Assembly: GCA_018195615.1 (NCBI GenBank)
Contig: JAGTPG010000002.1
Location: forward strand, 992,001-1,056,000
Source of the DNA: Streptomyces tuirus
GTDB lineage: Bacteria > Actinomycetota > Actinomycetes > Streptomycetales > Streptomycetaceae
Direction of reading: 5' to 3'
Length of the DNA stretch: 64,000 nucleotides
Within the stretch, counting starts at the first letter, position 1, and each line of letters starts with the position of its first letter. The translations under genes were made by a program, and so were the position numbers. Shown here in pieces: positions 37,199-49,515 of this stretch. The notes under the pieces were generated by a model. The model searched no databases, had not been told where the DNA came from, and was given only the letters and a program-made list of their open reading frames with translations.

Positions 37199-39517
37199 GT
37201 GGGGACTGGAGGGGGAGCTCGGCGCCGTTCGGCAGGCTGTTGCGGGAGTTACGGCAGAGCCGCCGGCTGACGATCGAGGAGCTGGCCGAGGCGTCGGGCA
37301 TCTCGGGGCGGGCCATCGGGGACATGGAGCGGGGCCGGAGCCGGCGTCCGCACCGGGGGACCATCACCGCGCTCGCCCAGGGCCTGGATCTGGACGAGGC
37401 GGTGCGCGCTGAACTCCTGGGCGCCGCCCGCGCCGCCCGGCCCGGGCCGCAGCCCGCGGAGTCGGTCAGGATCTCGCCGTACACCCTGCCGAGGGGCGTG
37501 CGTGACTTCGTCGGCCGGCGGGCGGAACTGAGCGCGCTGCGCGCCCTCGCGCGGGAGGCCGATGAGGGCCGTGCCGGCGCGCCGCCGGCGGCCGTGGTGT
37601 GCGGTCCGCCCGGAAGCGGCAAGACCACACTGGCGGTTCGGCTGGCCGAGGAGCTGGCGGCCTCCTGCCCCGACGGAACGTTCCTGGTGGACCTGCGGGG
37701 CCTTGACCGGCGACCGCCCCCGGTGGAGCAGGTCCTGCCGGTGCTGCTGGCGTCCTGGGGCGTGGGGGACGCCGAACTGGCCCGGCTCACAGCCGAGGAG
37801 CGTCTCGCCCGCTACCACGAGCTCACCGCCGGGCTGCGGGCGGTCCTGGTGCTGGACAACGCAGGCGGCGAGGCGCAGGTCAGACCGCTGCTGCCGCGCG
37901 CGGGCGGCTGTTCGTGGTGGTGACGAGCCGCCGTACCCTCGCCGGTCTGGAGGGGGTACGACGCGTCGAACTCGGGGCCCTGGACCGCCAGGAGTCCGCC
38001 GCGCTGCTGCGTGCCGTCGTGGGCACGGGGCGCGTGGACGCCGAGCCGGCGGCCGCGAACGTCGTCACCGAGCTGTGCGGTCATCTCCCCTGGCCCTGAG
38101 GGTCGCCGCGAACTGGGCCGCCACCCGCGCCCATTGGAGCCTGGCCCGGCTCGCCGACCGGCTGGCCGACGAGGACCGCAGGCTGGACGCGCTCAGCGCG
38201 GGCGATCTGCGGGTCAACTCCGCCTTCGCGCTGTCCTACTCTCGCCTCGCCCCGAGGCCGCCCGGATGTTCCGCCTGCTGTCCCTCGTACCGGGAGGGGG
38301 CTTCGGCGTCGCGCCGGCCGCCGTGCTCGCCGGGGTGCCGCTGCCCGACGCCGAGGACCTCCTGGAGGAACTGCTGGAGGCGGGGCTGCTGATGACGTCC
38401 CGTCAGGACCGCTACCGGCTGCACGACCTGCTGCGCCTGTACGCGGCCTCCCGCCACCGCGCGGAGGACAGCACGGAGAGGTCGTTCGCCGCACGGTCCC
38501 GGTTGCGGCACTGGCTGCTGGACACGGCCGTCCTCGCGGGCCGCTGGTACGAGCCGGACTACGGCATGCCACCGGCGGACCCGGGCCGGCTGGTCGCCCT
38601 CGACGACCGGGAGCAGGCGGCTCGCTGGATCAGGACCGAGGGCGACTCCTGGCTGGCCGCGTTCCGCGAGGCCGCGGCGAACGGCGAGCACACCAGGGTC
38701 GCCGAGGTCGCGGAGGCCATGCACTGGTTCTCCGACCACTGGGTGTCCTGGGGTCACTGGGTCGAGGTCTACGAGCGTGCCGCCGCGGCCGGGCCGCCCT
38801 CGGGGACGCCGGTCTGGAGGCGACCCACCGCAACTACCTCGCCTGGGCGTACTGGGCCTGCGCCCGCCGACACGACGAGGCGATGGACGCGGCCCGGTGC
38901 GCGCTGCGACTCGCCGAGGCCGCCGGAAACGTCGTCCAGCAGGCGTGGGCGCACACGTATCTCGGCTGGCTGCGGGACGCCGTCGGCGACCTGCCGCCCG
39001 CCGCCGCCCACTACCAGCGCGCCATGGAGATGTTCACGGAGGCGGACGACGTCAACGGGTACCTCCAGGTCTCCTGCGGAGTGATCAGGCTGATGCGCGC
39101 GACGAGGCGCCCGCAGTCGGCCGTCGAGACCTACCGGGGCATCATGGACACGCTCGCGGACCCCCGCCACCGCGACCGGATCCCGCCCAACGTGCGGGAC
39201 TTCACCACCTTGTCCGCCGTCTACGCGGTGTCGTTCGTCCATCTCGACCGGGGCACTGGCAGGAGGCGGCCGACGCGCTGCGCACCATCCGCGGGCAGTT
39301 CGACGCCCGCGGATGGCACAAGCAGGCGAGCGAGGTCCACCTCCACCTGGCCCACGCTCTGGCCCACCTCGGCGAGCGGGAGGAGGCCGCCGCCGAGTAC
39401 CGCGCCGTGCTCTGGCTGGAGGGCCTCGTCCCCGCCGAGGTCAGGGACGAGGCCCGCGCGGGCCTGGCCGCTCTGGCCGGGGACCGGCCTGCGCCGCCGC
39501 CCCGGTTCACGCTGTGA
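37199..39517 (+). CDS. XRE-NB-ARC-TPR (STAND) regulator with six run contractions
   Basis: Order: XRE helix-turn-helix (LLRELRQSRRLTIEELAEASG), then NB-ARC ATPase with Walker A GPPGSGKTTL and Walker B VLVLDN, winged helix, and C-terminal TPR-like helices. The protein is scattered over three frames. Adding one base to each of six G/C runs (37211-37215, 37902-37907, 38087-38090, 38250-38253, 38791-38793, 39251-39254) yields one 774-residue frame starting at GTG 37199. Segment joins such as HLPLALRVAAN and HLDRGHWQEAA read naturally. A TTA codon at 37249 implies dependence on bldA. It is probably a pathway-specific activator, but no target is obvious. Confidence 0.82.
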
Positions 39518-39535
39518 CGGAGGGACCCGGGCGCC

Positions 39536-40264
39536 CTACGGCTGGACGTCCCCGGCCCGGCGGCCCGTCGTGGAGGCGAAGCCCAGCCAGGTGTGCCGGT
39601 TGTTCCACCAGCACCAGCCGACCTTCGGGGCGTTGCGGCGCTCGCTGCCGTCCCGACCGGTGCCGTTGCTGATCCAGATCGCCGGGGTGCGGGCGTCGAG
39701 GGTGCCGTTGGGTTTGCGCAGCCGGGAGCCGATGGTCATGAAGCAGTGGTTGCGCTCCAGGACCGCCGGCTCCTGGAGCACCCAGTGGATGCCTTCGCTG
39801 AGCAGCAGCGGGCTGCGGTTCTCCTTGGCGAGGGCGGGAAGGGCCTCGTCCGGGCTCCAGTCGGCGAGGTGGTCACCGCGGTCGAGGCCGGTGACGACGT
39901 AGAGCGGTGCGTCGGGCAGTTCGATGTCGCAGGGTGCGAAGTCGTCGACGTCGGGCATGTCGGTGACGACGAAGCCAGGTCTGCCCTCACGACGGAGCAG
40001 GGGTGCGAGGGCGGAGGCCGGGGCTCTGTCCGGGCGGACGGCGAGCAGGGAGCCGTCGCCGCCCGCCCGGGTCGCTGCGAACGTACGGACCTCGTCGGCG
40101 GAGAGCCCGGCGATCTCGTGCACTCCGAGCTCGATCAGCCGCTCGGCCTGCGCGCTCAGTGCCGGGAGTACGGGAAGGACGACGGACGTCTCGGGCGTGG
40201 GGTCGGGCACGATGCTCCCTGGGTCGGTGCTGTGGGCGAACTCATGTGCAACGAGTCGGTCCAC
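39536..40264 (-). CDS. DUF5701-family protein
   Basis: A 242-residue protein that I recognise as DUF5701-like, of unknown function. Features are a helical N-terminus (LIELGVHEIAGLSADEVRTFA), a central REGRPGFVVTDMPDVDDF, and a C-terminal Trp-rich block PKVGWCWWNNRHTWLGFA. No membrane segment or signal is visible. The start at GTG 40264 is taken as the longest reading and may be too far upstream. It is convergent with the NB-ARC regulator gene and lies downstream of the AraC gene on the same strand, 33 bp away, so co-transcription is possible. Confidence 0.7.
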   Translation of the reverse strand: MDRLVAHEFAHSTDPGSIVPDPTPETSVVLPVLPALSAQAERLIELGVHEIAGLSADEVRTFAATRAGGDGSLLAVRPDRAPASALAPLLRREGRPGFVVTDMPDVDDFAPCDIELPDAPLYVVTGLDRGDHLADWSPDEALPALAKENRSPLLLSEGIHWVLQEPAVLERNHCFMTIGSRLRKPNGTLDARTPAIWISNGTGRDGSERRNAPKVGWCWWNNRHTWLGFASTTGRRAGDVQP

Positions 40265-40297
40265 CGGGACGTTCCCGCCCTGCCGCCTCCGTCCCCG

Positions 40298-41248
40298 TCA
40301 GCAGGACAGGCCGTGCGTCTGCCACTCGCGGGGCGTCACACCGTAGGCCGCGCGGAAGGCACGGCTGAAATGGCTGGGGCTGACGAAACCCAGCGCCGGG
40401 CGACGGTGGCGATGCCGTGTCCGAGTGCCGGGGAGCGCAGGAGATCCCGTCGGCACCGCTCCAGTCGCTGCGTGCGGATCCACTCCCCGACCGTCGCTCC
40501 CTCCAGCTGGAACAGCTTGTGCAGGTAGCGGACCGACATGAAGTGCGCGGCGGCGATCCCGGGGGGTGAGAGATCCGGGTCGGAGAGGTTGCGCAGGATG
40601 TGGTCCTTGACGCGTACGAGGGTGGCCGCGGCGGTCTCCGGAGCCTGGGGGTGAAGCGACCGCTGCGCTCGTTGATCAGCAGCGCCAGCAGGTCGAGCGC
40701 GGTGGCCGCGAACTGACGGCCGACGAGGGCGTCGAAGCCCGCCGCCTCGCGGGCCAGGTGCGCGAAGTAGGTCGCCACGAGTGCGGCACCGCCCTCCCGG
40801 CCGGAGAACGCCGTGGCGGTCAGCGCCCGCAGATCGTCGTCCCGGACGCGGAGGTCCTCGCGGGGAAGTGGAACGAGGTGAAGCAGAACCTGCTCTGCAC
40901 CTTCTTCCTGAACAGCCGGGAGGAATCGGAGAGGGAGAAGTCACCGGGCCCTATCCGGGCCTCCCTGCCGTCCTGTTCCTTGAGGGCGCTGCCCCGCTGC
41001 TGGAGGGTGAGGATCACGAACTCCTTGCCGTCCCGGATCAGCCGCCTGCTGCGCGTCACCGTCTGCGGGCCCGCCTGGACGTGCGCCACCCGTAAGGAAC
41101 CCAGCTGGTGGCTGACGATTCTGCCGGGCGACGGATCGTACTCGTGGAGCTGCACCTCGAGCGGTATGAAGGTGCGTGACACCGCGTGATGCCAGCGCTC
41201 ACCCCGGTCGGCGGCCGGCAGTGACGCGGTGGAAAGGACGACGGACAC
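40298..41248 (-). CDS. AraC-family regulator (frameshifted in this sequence)
   Basis: Pieces in three frames form a regulator with an N-terminal AraC-binding-like domain (WHHAVSRTFIPLEVQLHEYDP) and a C-terminal double helix-turn-helix (AAHFMSVRYLHKLFQLEG and FVSPSHFSRAFRAAYGVTPREW). Three short runs, GGGG 40862-40865, GGGGG 40647-40651 and CCC 40389-40391, each need one more base (joins HFPREDLRV, RFTPQAPETA, ARRWGFVSP). The repaired length is 317 residues, as in the family. It resembles regulators that sense small hydrophobic acids. The downstream DUF5701 gene may be its target. Confidence 0.85.
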
Positions 41249-41392
41249 CTGGTTCCCCCCTGGGCATCGTGCGGGGCCGGCAGTCCTGGTCGACCGCCGG
41301 CTCCGTCGATGTCACCATCCCGGGCCGGGCGGGTCCAGGAAGAATCAGGGGAAGAATCCGGTACCGGGCCGGGGCGGCGCCCCGGCGCGCGG

Positions 41393-43322
<1,930 letters not shown>

Positions 43323-43343
43323 GCGGAAGGGACAGGGGGCTGC

Positions 43344-43796
43344 TCACTCGGGCAGGGGCCGGTCGTCGACGACGTGCTTCATGACGAGGGTGGAGTTCAG
43401 GCGCTGGACGCCGGGCAGTCGGGCGAGCCGCTGGTCGTAGAGCTGCTGGAACGCGGCCAGGTCGGTGGTGGCGACCCGCAGGAGGTAGTCGGGGTCGCCG
43501 AACAGACGCTGGGCCTGGAGCACGTGCGGGACGTCGGCCACCCCCTCCTCGAACGCGGAGACAGTGTCGGCGTCCTCCCAGCGCAGGGTGACGAAGACGA
43601 GGGCTTCGAAATTGAGGCCCACGGCGGCCGGGTCCACGACCGCCCGGTACCCGCGGATCGCGCCCTCGCGTTCGAGATCGCGGAGCCGGCGGTGGCAGGG
43701 CGAGACACTCAGCTTCACCCGGGCGGCCAGCTCGGTCACCGTGAGACGGCCGTCCAGCTGCAGCTCGGTAAGAATTTTCCGGTCCAGGGCATCCAT
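43344..43796 (-). CDS. Lrp/AsnC-family regulator
   Basis: A 150-residue regulator from ATG 43796, the start that matches the family (MDALDRKILTELQLDGR). It has an N-terminal helix-turn-helix (TVTELAARVKLSVSPCHRRLRDLE) and a C-terminal RAM ligand domain with a GDPDYLLRVAT strand. It is divergent from a LysE exporter gene, a common pairing in which the regulator senses an amino acid and induces its export. Confidence 0.9.
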   Translation of the reverse strand: MDALDRKILTELQLDGRLTVTELAARVKLSVSPCHRRLRDLEREGAIRGYRAVVDPAAVGLNFEALVFVTLRWEDADTVSAFEEGVADVPHVLQAQRLFGDPDYLLRVATTDLAAFQQLYDQRLARLPGVQRLNSTLVMKHVVDDRPLPE

Positions 43797-43907
43797 GGAG
43801 AAGATTCTGCCCCAGATCCTGCGATCAAGGGGGAAACAAGGGAACACCTTCGGGCCGATCCGGCCTAGCCTTCCTCTCGCGACACATCATGTGAGAGGGA
43901 CCGATCC

Positions 43908-44524
43908 ATGGACACGACGACCCTGGCCGCGTTTCTGGCAGTGGACCTGCTGCTGGTGTTCACCCCCGGCGCGGACTGGGCGTACGCGATCACGGCGGGC
44001 CTCAGGGAACGGTCGGTCGTCCCGCGGTCGCCGGACTGGTAGCCGGATACGCCGGGTACACCCTGCTCGCGGTCGCGGGCCTGGTGGTGATCGTGGCGAG
44101 CTCGGCGACCCTGCTCACCGCGCTGACCGTGGCCGGGGCCGGCTACCTGGTGTGGCTCGGCTGGGGCGTGCTGAGGCGGCCGGCCTCCTTGACGGCGTCC
44201 GCGGCGGAGATGGGCTCCTCCCGGGTGCGGGTGATGCTCAAGGGGGCCGGGACCAGCGGGCTCAACCCGAAGGCGCTGCTGCTGTACTTCTCGCTGTTCC
44301 CGCAGTTCATCGACGCTTCGGGCGGCTGGCCTGTGGCCGCGCAGACGGGACTGCTCGGCGCACTGCACATGACCGCCTGCGCCGTCGTCTACCTCGCCAT
44401 CGGCGTCCTGGCCCGCACCGTCCTGAGAACCAGGCCCTCCGCGGCCCGGGCGGTCACCCGCGCCTCCGGTGCGCTGATGATCGCCATCGGCGGGATCCTG
44501 CTGATGGAACAACTGGCCGCGTGA
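43908..44524 (+). CDS. LysE-family amino acid exporter (frameshifted in this sequence)
   Basis: A LysE/RhtB translocator with about six membrane segments. The N-terminal VDLLLVFTPGADWAYAITAGLR is diagnostic, and the C-terminal frame carries GTSGLNPKALLLYFSLFPQF. The frames join at CCC (44021-44023); adding one C gives VVPAVAGLVAGYAG and 205 residues, the family norm. ATG 43908 is preceded by GAGAGGGA. It probably exports an amino acid or derivative under control of the divergent Lrp-type regulator. Confidence 0.88.
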
Positions 44525-44550
44525 AGGACACGGTAGGGCGACTCCGACAA

Positions 44551-44556
44551 GGGTAC
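44551..44556 (+). promoter_or_regulatory. Possible SigB-type -10 element
   Basis: GGGTAC at 44551-44556 lies 66 bp before the phosphatase GTG. CGGT at 44531-44534 sits 16 bp upstream, a partial match to the Streptomyces SigB form GNNT-N14-16-GGGTAC. The stress role of the gene fits, but the match is weak. Confidence 0.3.
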
Positions 44557-44621
44557 CCGGCGTCCTTCCCTGCCATGATGGCCGGGGAAGCCGTAAGGGC
44601 GTCACATCCGGAGGCACCACC

Positions 44622-47029
44622 GTGGAGGGACGCGTACCGGAGGACATGGCGGTCGTCGTGGACGCCGGTGGGGCGATCACAGTATGGAGCGACGGCGCTC
44701 GCCGACTGCTCGGATACGAACCCGCCGAGATCGTGGGCCGGCCCGCCACCAGCCTGCTCGCCGCCGACCTGCCCGGATCCACGCGACGCCATGTGGCCGA
44801 CGGGCAGCGGTGGGCGAGTGAGGTGGCGCTCCGGCACCGGGACGGTGACCGGGTCGCGGTACGCCTGCAGGGCACGCCACTGCTGGACGCGGACGGCGGG
44901 CGGCTCTGGCTCGTGACCGGCACCGCCCCGGCGCACACGGCCCGGCGCGCCGAGCACGGAGCCCTGGCCCTGTGGGACCTCACGCTCACCCAGCTCCCCG
45001 TGCCGGTGGCGGTCTACGACCGTGAGGCCCGGCTCGTGGCCGCCAACGAGACCATGACCCAGGTGATGGGCAGGTCCGAGGAGGAGATGAAGGGCCTGAC
45101 GCTGTGGGAGATCGAGCCCAGATGGCCCTTCGACGAGTACGACCGCCTCCAGCGGCAGGTCCTGCGCACCGGAGAGATGATCTTCCACGAGGAGCACGGC
45201 CAGGCCCCGGGAGAGACCCGGCCGCACGCCTGGTCGATGTTCATGTCGCCGCTGAAGGACGAGTCCGGTGCGGTCCAGGGGTTGTCCGCGACCGTCTTCG
45301 ACACCACGGAGCAGTACTGGGCCCGCCGCAGGCTGGCGGTGCTCAACGACGCCGGCGTGCGCATCGGGAGCACGCTGGACGTGGCCCGGACGGCCGACGA
45401 GCTGGCCGAGGTGGCCGTGAGCGGCTTCGCGGACTTCGTCACCGTGGACCTGCTGGAGTCCGTCGCCCTGGGCGACGAGCCGGAACCGCTGCCGGTGGAC
45501 GGACCGGTCACCGTGCGCCGTACCGCCCAACGGTCGGTGCTGGAGGGCTGCCCGGAGTCGGTGGTCGCCACGGGCGACACCACGCTCTACCCCGTGGGCA
45601 CGCTGCCGGCCCGGACGCTGGCCGCCGGCCGGGGCGCCCGGCACCGCCCGGGGGACGCGGGGCTGCGGGAGTGGATCGAGTCCTCACCGGACCGCGCCGA
45701 GTCCGTGGCCCAGCACATGATCCACTCGGTGATGATCGTGCCGCTGCGCGCCCGGGGCGTGACCCTGGGCCTGGTGCACTTCCTGCGGCACCGGACGCCG
45801 GAGCCCTTCAGCGAGGACGACCTGCTGCTCGCGGAGGAGATCGTCGCCAGAGCGGCGGTGAGCGTCGACAACGCCCGCCGCTACACCCGTGAACTCCGGA
45901 CGGCGCTGGCGCTCCAGCGCAGCCTCCTCCCCGACCGGCCTCCGGAGCTGGCGGCGATGGACGTCGCCTACCGCTACCTGCCGACCGGTTCGGGAGCGGA
46001 CATCGGAGGTGACTGGTTCGACGTGATCCCGCTGTCCGGCGCCCGGGTCGCGCTGGTCGTGGGTGACGTGGTGGGTCACGGCATCCAGGCGTCGGCCACG
46101 ATGGGCCGCCTGCGGACCGCCGTACGGACGCTCGCGGACGTCGATCTCGCCCCCGACGAGCTGCTCACCCAGCTCGACGACCTCGTCATCCGGCTCGACC
46201 GGGAAGAGGGCCCGGACGTGCGCGGGCGGGCGGCGGAGCCGTCCGGGCAGGTCGGCGCCACCTGCCTGTACGCCGTGTACGACCCGGTGTCCCGGCGCTG
46301 CACCATGGCCCGCGCCGGGCATCCGCCGCCCGCCCTGGTCACGCCCGACGGTGACGTCCGGTTCGTGGATCTTCCCCGGGGCCGCCGTTGGGCCTGGGCG
46401 GCCTGCCGTTCGAAGCCGTCGAGGTGGAGGTGGCGGAGAACAGCCTGCTCGCCCTCTACACCGACGGATTGATCGAGGCCGCCGACCATGACATCGAGGT
46501 CGGGATCACCCTGCTGCGCCAGGCGCTGAGCAGCCCGGCCGACGAGCTGGAGGAAACCTGTGACCAGGTGCTGCGAGCCGTGCTGGCCGACCGGCCCGCC
46601 GACGACATCGTGCTGATGCTGGCCCGGACCGCCGCGCTCGGCGCCGGGCAGGTCCGCACCTGGCAGCTGCCCACGGATCCCGCGGCCGTGGCCCGGGCCC
46701 GCAAGATGGCGGTGGAACAGCTGGACGCCTGGGGGCTGACGGAGGCGGCGTTCACCACGGAACTGATCGTCAGCGAGCTGGTCACCAACGCGCTGCGGTA
46801 CGGCGGCGCCCCCATCGAACTGCGGCTGATCCGCGACTCGGCCCTCATCTGCGAGGTGTCCGACGGCAGCAACACCGCGCCGCACCTGCGCCGGGCGCGG
46901 GTCTTCGACGAGGGCGGACGCGGACTGCTGCTCGTCGCCCAGCTCTCCGAACGGTGGGGCAGCCGCCAGACGCCCACGGGCAAGACCATCTGGGCGGAAC
47001 AGCCCCTGCCCGCCGAGACGTCTCCCTGA
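44622..47029 (+). CDS. PAS-GAF-PP2C-HATPase fusion regulator (frameshifted)
   Basis: An 802-residue multidomain protein after repair, starting at GTG 44622 behind GGAGG. Order: two PAS domains (about 5-100 and 120-230), GAF (about 245-420), SpoIIE phosphatase (IGGDWFDVI, VGDVVGHGIQ, RAGHPPPAL), then a C-terminal anti-sigma-type ATPase (ELVTNALRYG, DGSNTAP). The frame breaks at CCCC 46374-46377; one extra C gives LPPGPPLGLGGLPF. Having both a phosphatase and a kinase-like domain in one chain suggests it sets the phosphorylation state of an anti-anti-sigma factor in both directions. The signal is unknown. Confidence 0.88.
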
Positions 47030-47036
47030 GCGGGGG

Positions 47037-47936
47037 CTACCGCGTGTCGACGATGCCGCCCGTCACCGCGATGACCTCGCCGACCGTGTAGCTGGAGTCG
47101 GCGCCGGAGGCCAGATAGACGTAGGTCGGCGCGATCTCCTCCGGCTGGGCGGCGCGTTCCAGCGGGGCCTCGCTGCCGATCCGGGCCAGCCCGTCCGGCG
47201 GCATGTGCTGGTCCGCCTCGTTGAGCGGCGTCCAGGTCGGGCCGGGTGCGACCACGTTGGCGCGGACGCCCCGCTTGGCCAGGTGCACGGCGACGGACTT
47301 GGTCAGGGTGATCAGCGCGGCCTTGGACGCCGCGTAGTCGATCATCGTCGTACTGCCCTTGAGGGCCTCTTCGGTCGCGGTGGCGATGACGGCGTCGCCG
47401 GGCTCCAGGTGCGGCAGGGCCGCCATGAGCAGGTGGAAGTACGCGTAGACGTTCGTCTTGAACGTGAGGTCGAAGTCCTCCGCGGTCAGCTGCTCGAGTT
47501 CCAGCTTGCTGTTGAGGTACGCGGCGTTGCTCACCAGGATGTTCAGCCCGCCGTATTCCGCCACCGACCGCTCGACGGCCTCGCGGCAGAACGCCGGATC
47601 GGTGAGATCGCCGGGCAGCAGCAGGCAGCGCCGGCCCTGCTCCTCCACCTCGCGCCGCACCAGCTCCGCGTCCACCGTCTCCTCGGGCAGGTGGACGATG
47701 GCGACGTCAGCGCCTTCCCGGGCGTACAACAGCGCGACGGCCCGTCCGATACCGGAGTCGCCGCCGGTGATCAGCGCGGCCTTTCCCTCCAGCTTCCCGC
47801 TGGCCCGGTAGTGGCTCGCCCGGTAGCGCGGAGCGGTGCGCATGTCGGCCTCCAGGCCGGGCCGCTGCTGCTTGTCGGAGTCGTAGGGCGGGTCGGGTTC
47901 GGACACGACCTGGGGTGCGGACTTCTCGGGCTGCAC
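47037..47936 (-). CDS. SDR-family oxidoreductase (general stress protein 39-like)
   Basis: A 299-residue short-chain dehydrogenase with a 45-residue N-terminal extension typical of the GSP39/YhdF group. It has a cofactor fold ALITGGDSGIGRAVA, the catalytic YAASK with upstream Ser in KGSTTMIDYAAS, and a C-terminal LASGADSSYTVGEVIAVTGG. It starts at GTG 47936. The substrate is unknown. It is convergent with the phosphatase fusion and divergent from the ATP-grasp gene; stress-type neighbours suggest a stress regulon. Confidence 0.87.
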   Translation of the reverse strand: MQPEKSAPQVVSEPDPPYDSDKQQRPGLEADMRTAPRYRASHYRASGKLEGKAALITGGDSGIGRAVALLYAREGADVAIVHLPEETVDAELVRREVEEQGRRCLLLPGDLTDPAFCREAVERSVAEYGGLNILVSNAAYLNSKLELEQLTAEDFDLTFKTNVYAYFHLLMAALPHLEPGDAVIATATEEALKGSTTMIDYAASKAALITLTKSVAVHLAKRGVRANVVAPGPTWTPLNEADQHMPPDGLARIGSEAPLERAAQPEEIAPTYVYLASGADSSYTVGEVIAVTGGIVDTR

Positions 47937-48185
47937 GGCTTCCCTTTCGCCGGTGTTCGTCCACGGCGCGGCCGTTCACCCGGGGCCGCGCCGCTGCTTC
48001 CCGCACCGCGTGCCCACAACAGCGGAAGGCAAGTTTCCGCTGGTCGTGAGGGAGGCCACGAGCGAGCCGCGCGTCCGGGCGGCATACCGGCACGTGGAAG
48101 GGGTACTCCGCCGACCTCACAGGGCCGGCCCGCGAGCCGGACGCCGCACGTTTCGTCGCAAGGAGAGCCGTGACCGAGGAGCACC

Positions 48186-49481
48186 ATGCCTGAAGAGTCG
48201 GCGAAGAACGTCTTCGTCCTCGGGCTCGACGAGGCCAACCTGCCGGTGCTCCGGCAGGTGCCCGGAGCCGATCGACTGCGTTTCCACCAGCTGTTGACCA
48301 TCGAGGAACTCCAGTTGGGCGAGGTGCACCTGCCCACGCTGTTCGACAAGGCGCGGGGCGTGCTGGACGCGTTCGACGGAAGCATCGACGCGATCGTCGG
48401 CTACTGGGACTTCCCGGTCAGCACCCTCGTGCCGATGCTGAGCGAGCGGTACGGCACCCGCAGCACCAGCCTGGAGTCGGTGGTCAAGTGCGAGCACAAG
48501 TACTGGAGCCGGCTGGAGCAGCAGAAGGCCACCGACCGGCACCCGGGCTTCGGCCAGGTCGACCTGTCGGCCGAGCCGCCCCGCCCGCCCGAGAACGTGC
48601 GGTTCCCCTTGTGGGTCAAGCCGGCGCTCTCCTACTCGTCCGAACTGGCCTTCGGAGTCGATGACGAGGAGGAGTTCCGCAAGGCCGTCGCCGAGATCCG
48701 CGACGGCATCTCCCGCATCGGCCGGCCCTTCGAGCACATCCTGGAACGCATCGACCTCCCGCCGGAGATGGACGGCGTGGGCGGCCGGGTCTGTCTGGCC
48801 GAGGAGGCGATGTCCGGTGTCCAGGTCGCCGTGGAGGGCTACGTCCACCAGGGGAAGGTGACGGTCTACGGGGTCCTGGACTCCATCCAGTACCCGGACT
48901 CCCCCTGCTTCCTGCGCCACCAGTACCCCTCGACGCTGCCGCCGCCGGTGATCGCACAGCTCCACGACGTCAGCGAGCGCGTGATGCGGCAGATCGGCAT
49001 GGACTCGGCCACCTTCAGCATCGAGTACTTCTACGACCCGCGGACCCAGGAGATCAACCTGCTGGAGATCAACCCTCGGCACTCCCAGTCGCACGCGGAG
49101 CTGTTCCAGTACGTCGACGGCGTGTCGAACCACCACTGCATGCTCAGCCTCGCCCTCGGTGACGACCCGCGCATGCCGCACCGCGAGGGCCCGTACGCGA
49201 TGGCGGCGAAGTGGTACCACCGCTGGTTCACCGACGGCGTGGTGCGCCGGGTGCCCGGGCCCGAGGAGATCGCCCGCATCGAACGTGAGACCCCGGGCGT
49301 GCGCATCGAGGTGGTGCCGGAGGAAGGCAGCCGCCTCTCCGGGCTTCCCCAACAGGACAGCTACAGCTACGAGTTGGCGCACATCTTCACCGGCGGGGCG
49401 GACGAGGACGAGCTGCGGGAGAAGTTCGACCACTGTGTGGCCGCCCTGGGGCTGGAATTCGACGACGCCCCGCCGGAGTGA
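48186..49481 (+). CDS. ATP-grasp ligase of unknown specificity
   Basis: A 431-residue ATP-grasp protein. An N-terminal pre-ATP-grasp domain starts with NVFVLGLDEANLPVL. The ATP-binding Lys is in PLWVKPALSYSSE (residue 145), and the Mg-binding Glu/Asn pair is in LLEINPRHSQSHAEL near residue 300. It resembles carboxylate-amine ligases but I cannot name a substrate. The CocE/NonD hydrolase gene follows 25-34 bp behind on the same strand, so the pair is probably an operon. One idea is that the ligase makes an amide or short peptide that the hydrolase processes. Confidence 0.8.
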   Translation: MPEESAKNVFVLGLDEANLPVLRQVPGADRLRFHQLLTIEELQLGEVHLPTLFDKARGVLDAFDGSIDAIVGYWDFPVSTLVPMLSERYGTRSTSLESVVKCEHKYWSRLEQQKATDRHPGFGQVDLSAEPPRPPENVRFPLWVKPALSYSSELAFGVDDEEEFRKAVAEIRDGISRIGRPFEHILERIDLPPEMDGVGGRVCLAEEAMSGVQVAVEGYVHQGKVTVYGVLDSIQYPDSPCFLRHQYPSTLPPPVIAQLHDVSERVMRQIGMDSATFSIEYFYDPRTQEINLLEINPRHSQSHAELFQYVDGVSNHHCMLSLALGDDPRMPHREGPYAMAAKWYHRWFTDGVVRRVPGPEEIARIERETPGVRIEVVPEEGSRLSGLPQQDSYSYELAHIFTGGADEDELREKFDHCVAALGLEFDDAPPE

Positions 49482-49515
49482 AAGCCCCCACGAGAGTAAG
49501 GAGCACGTGGGTTCC

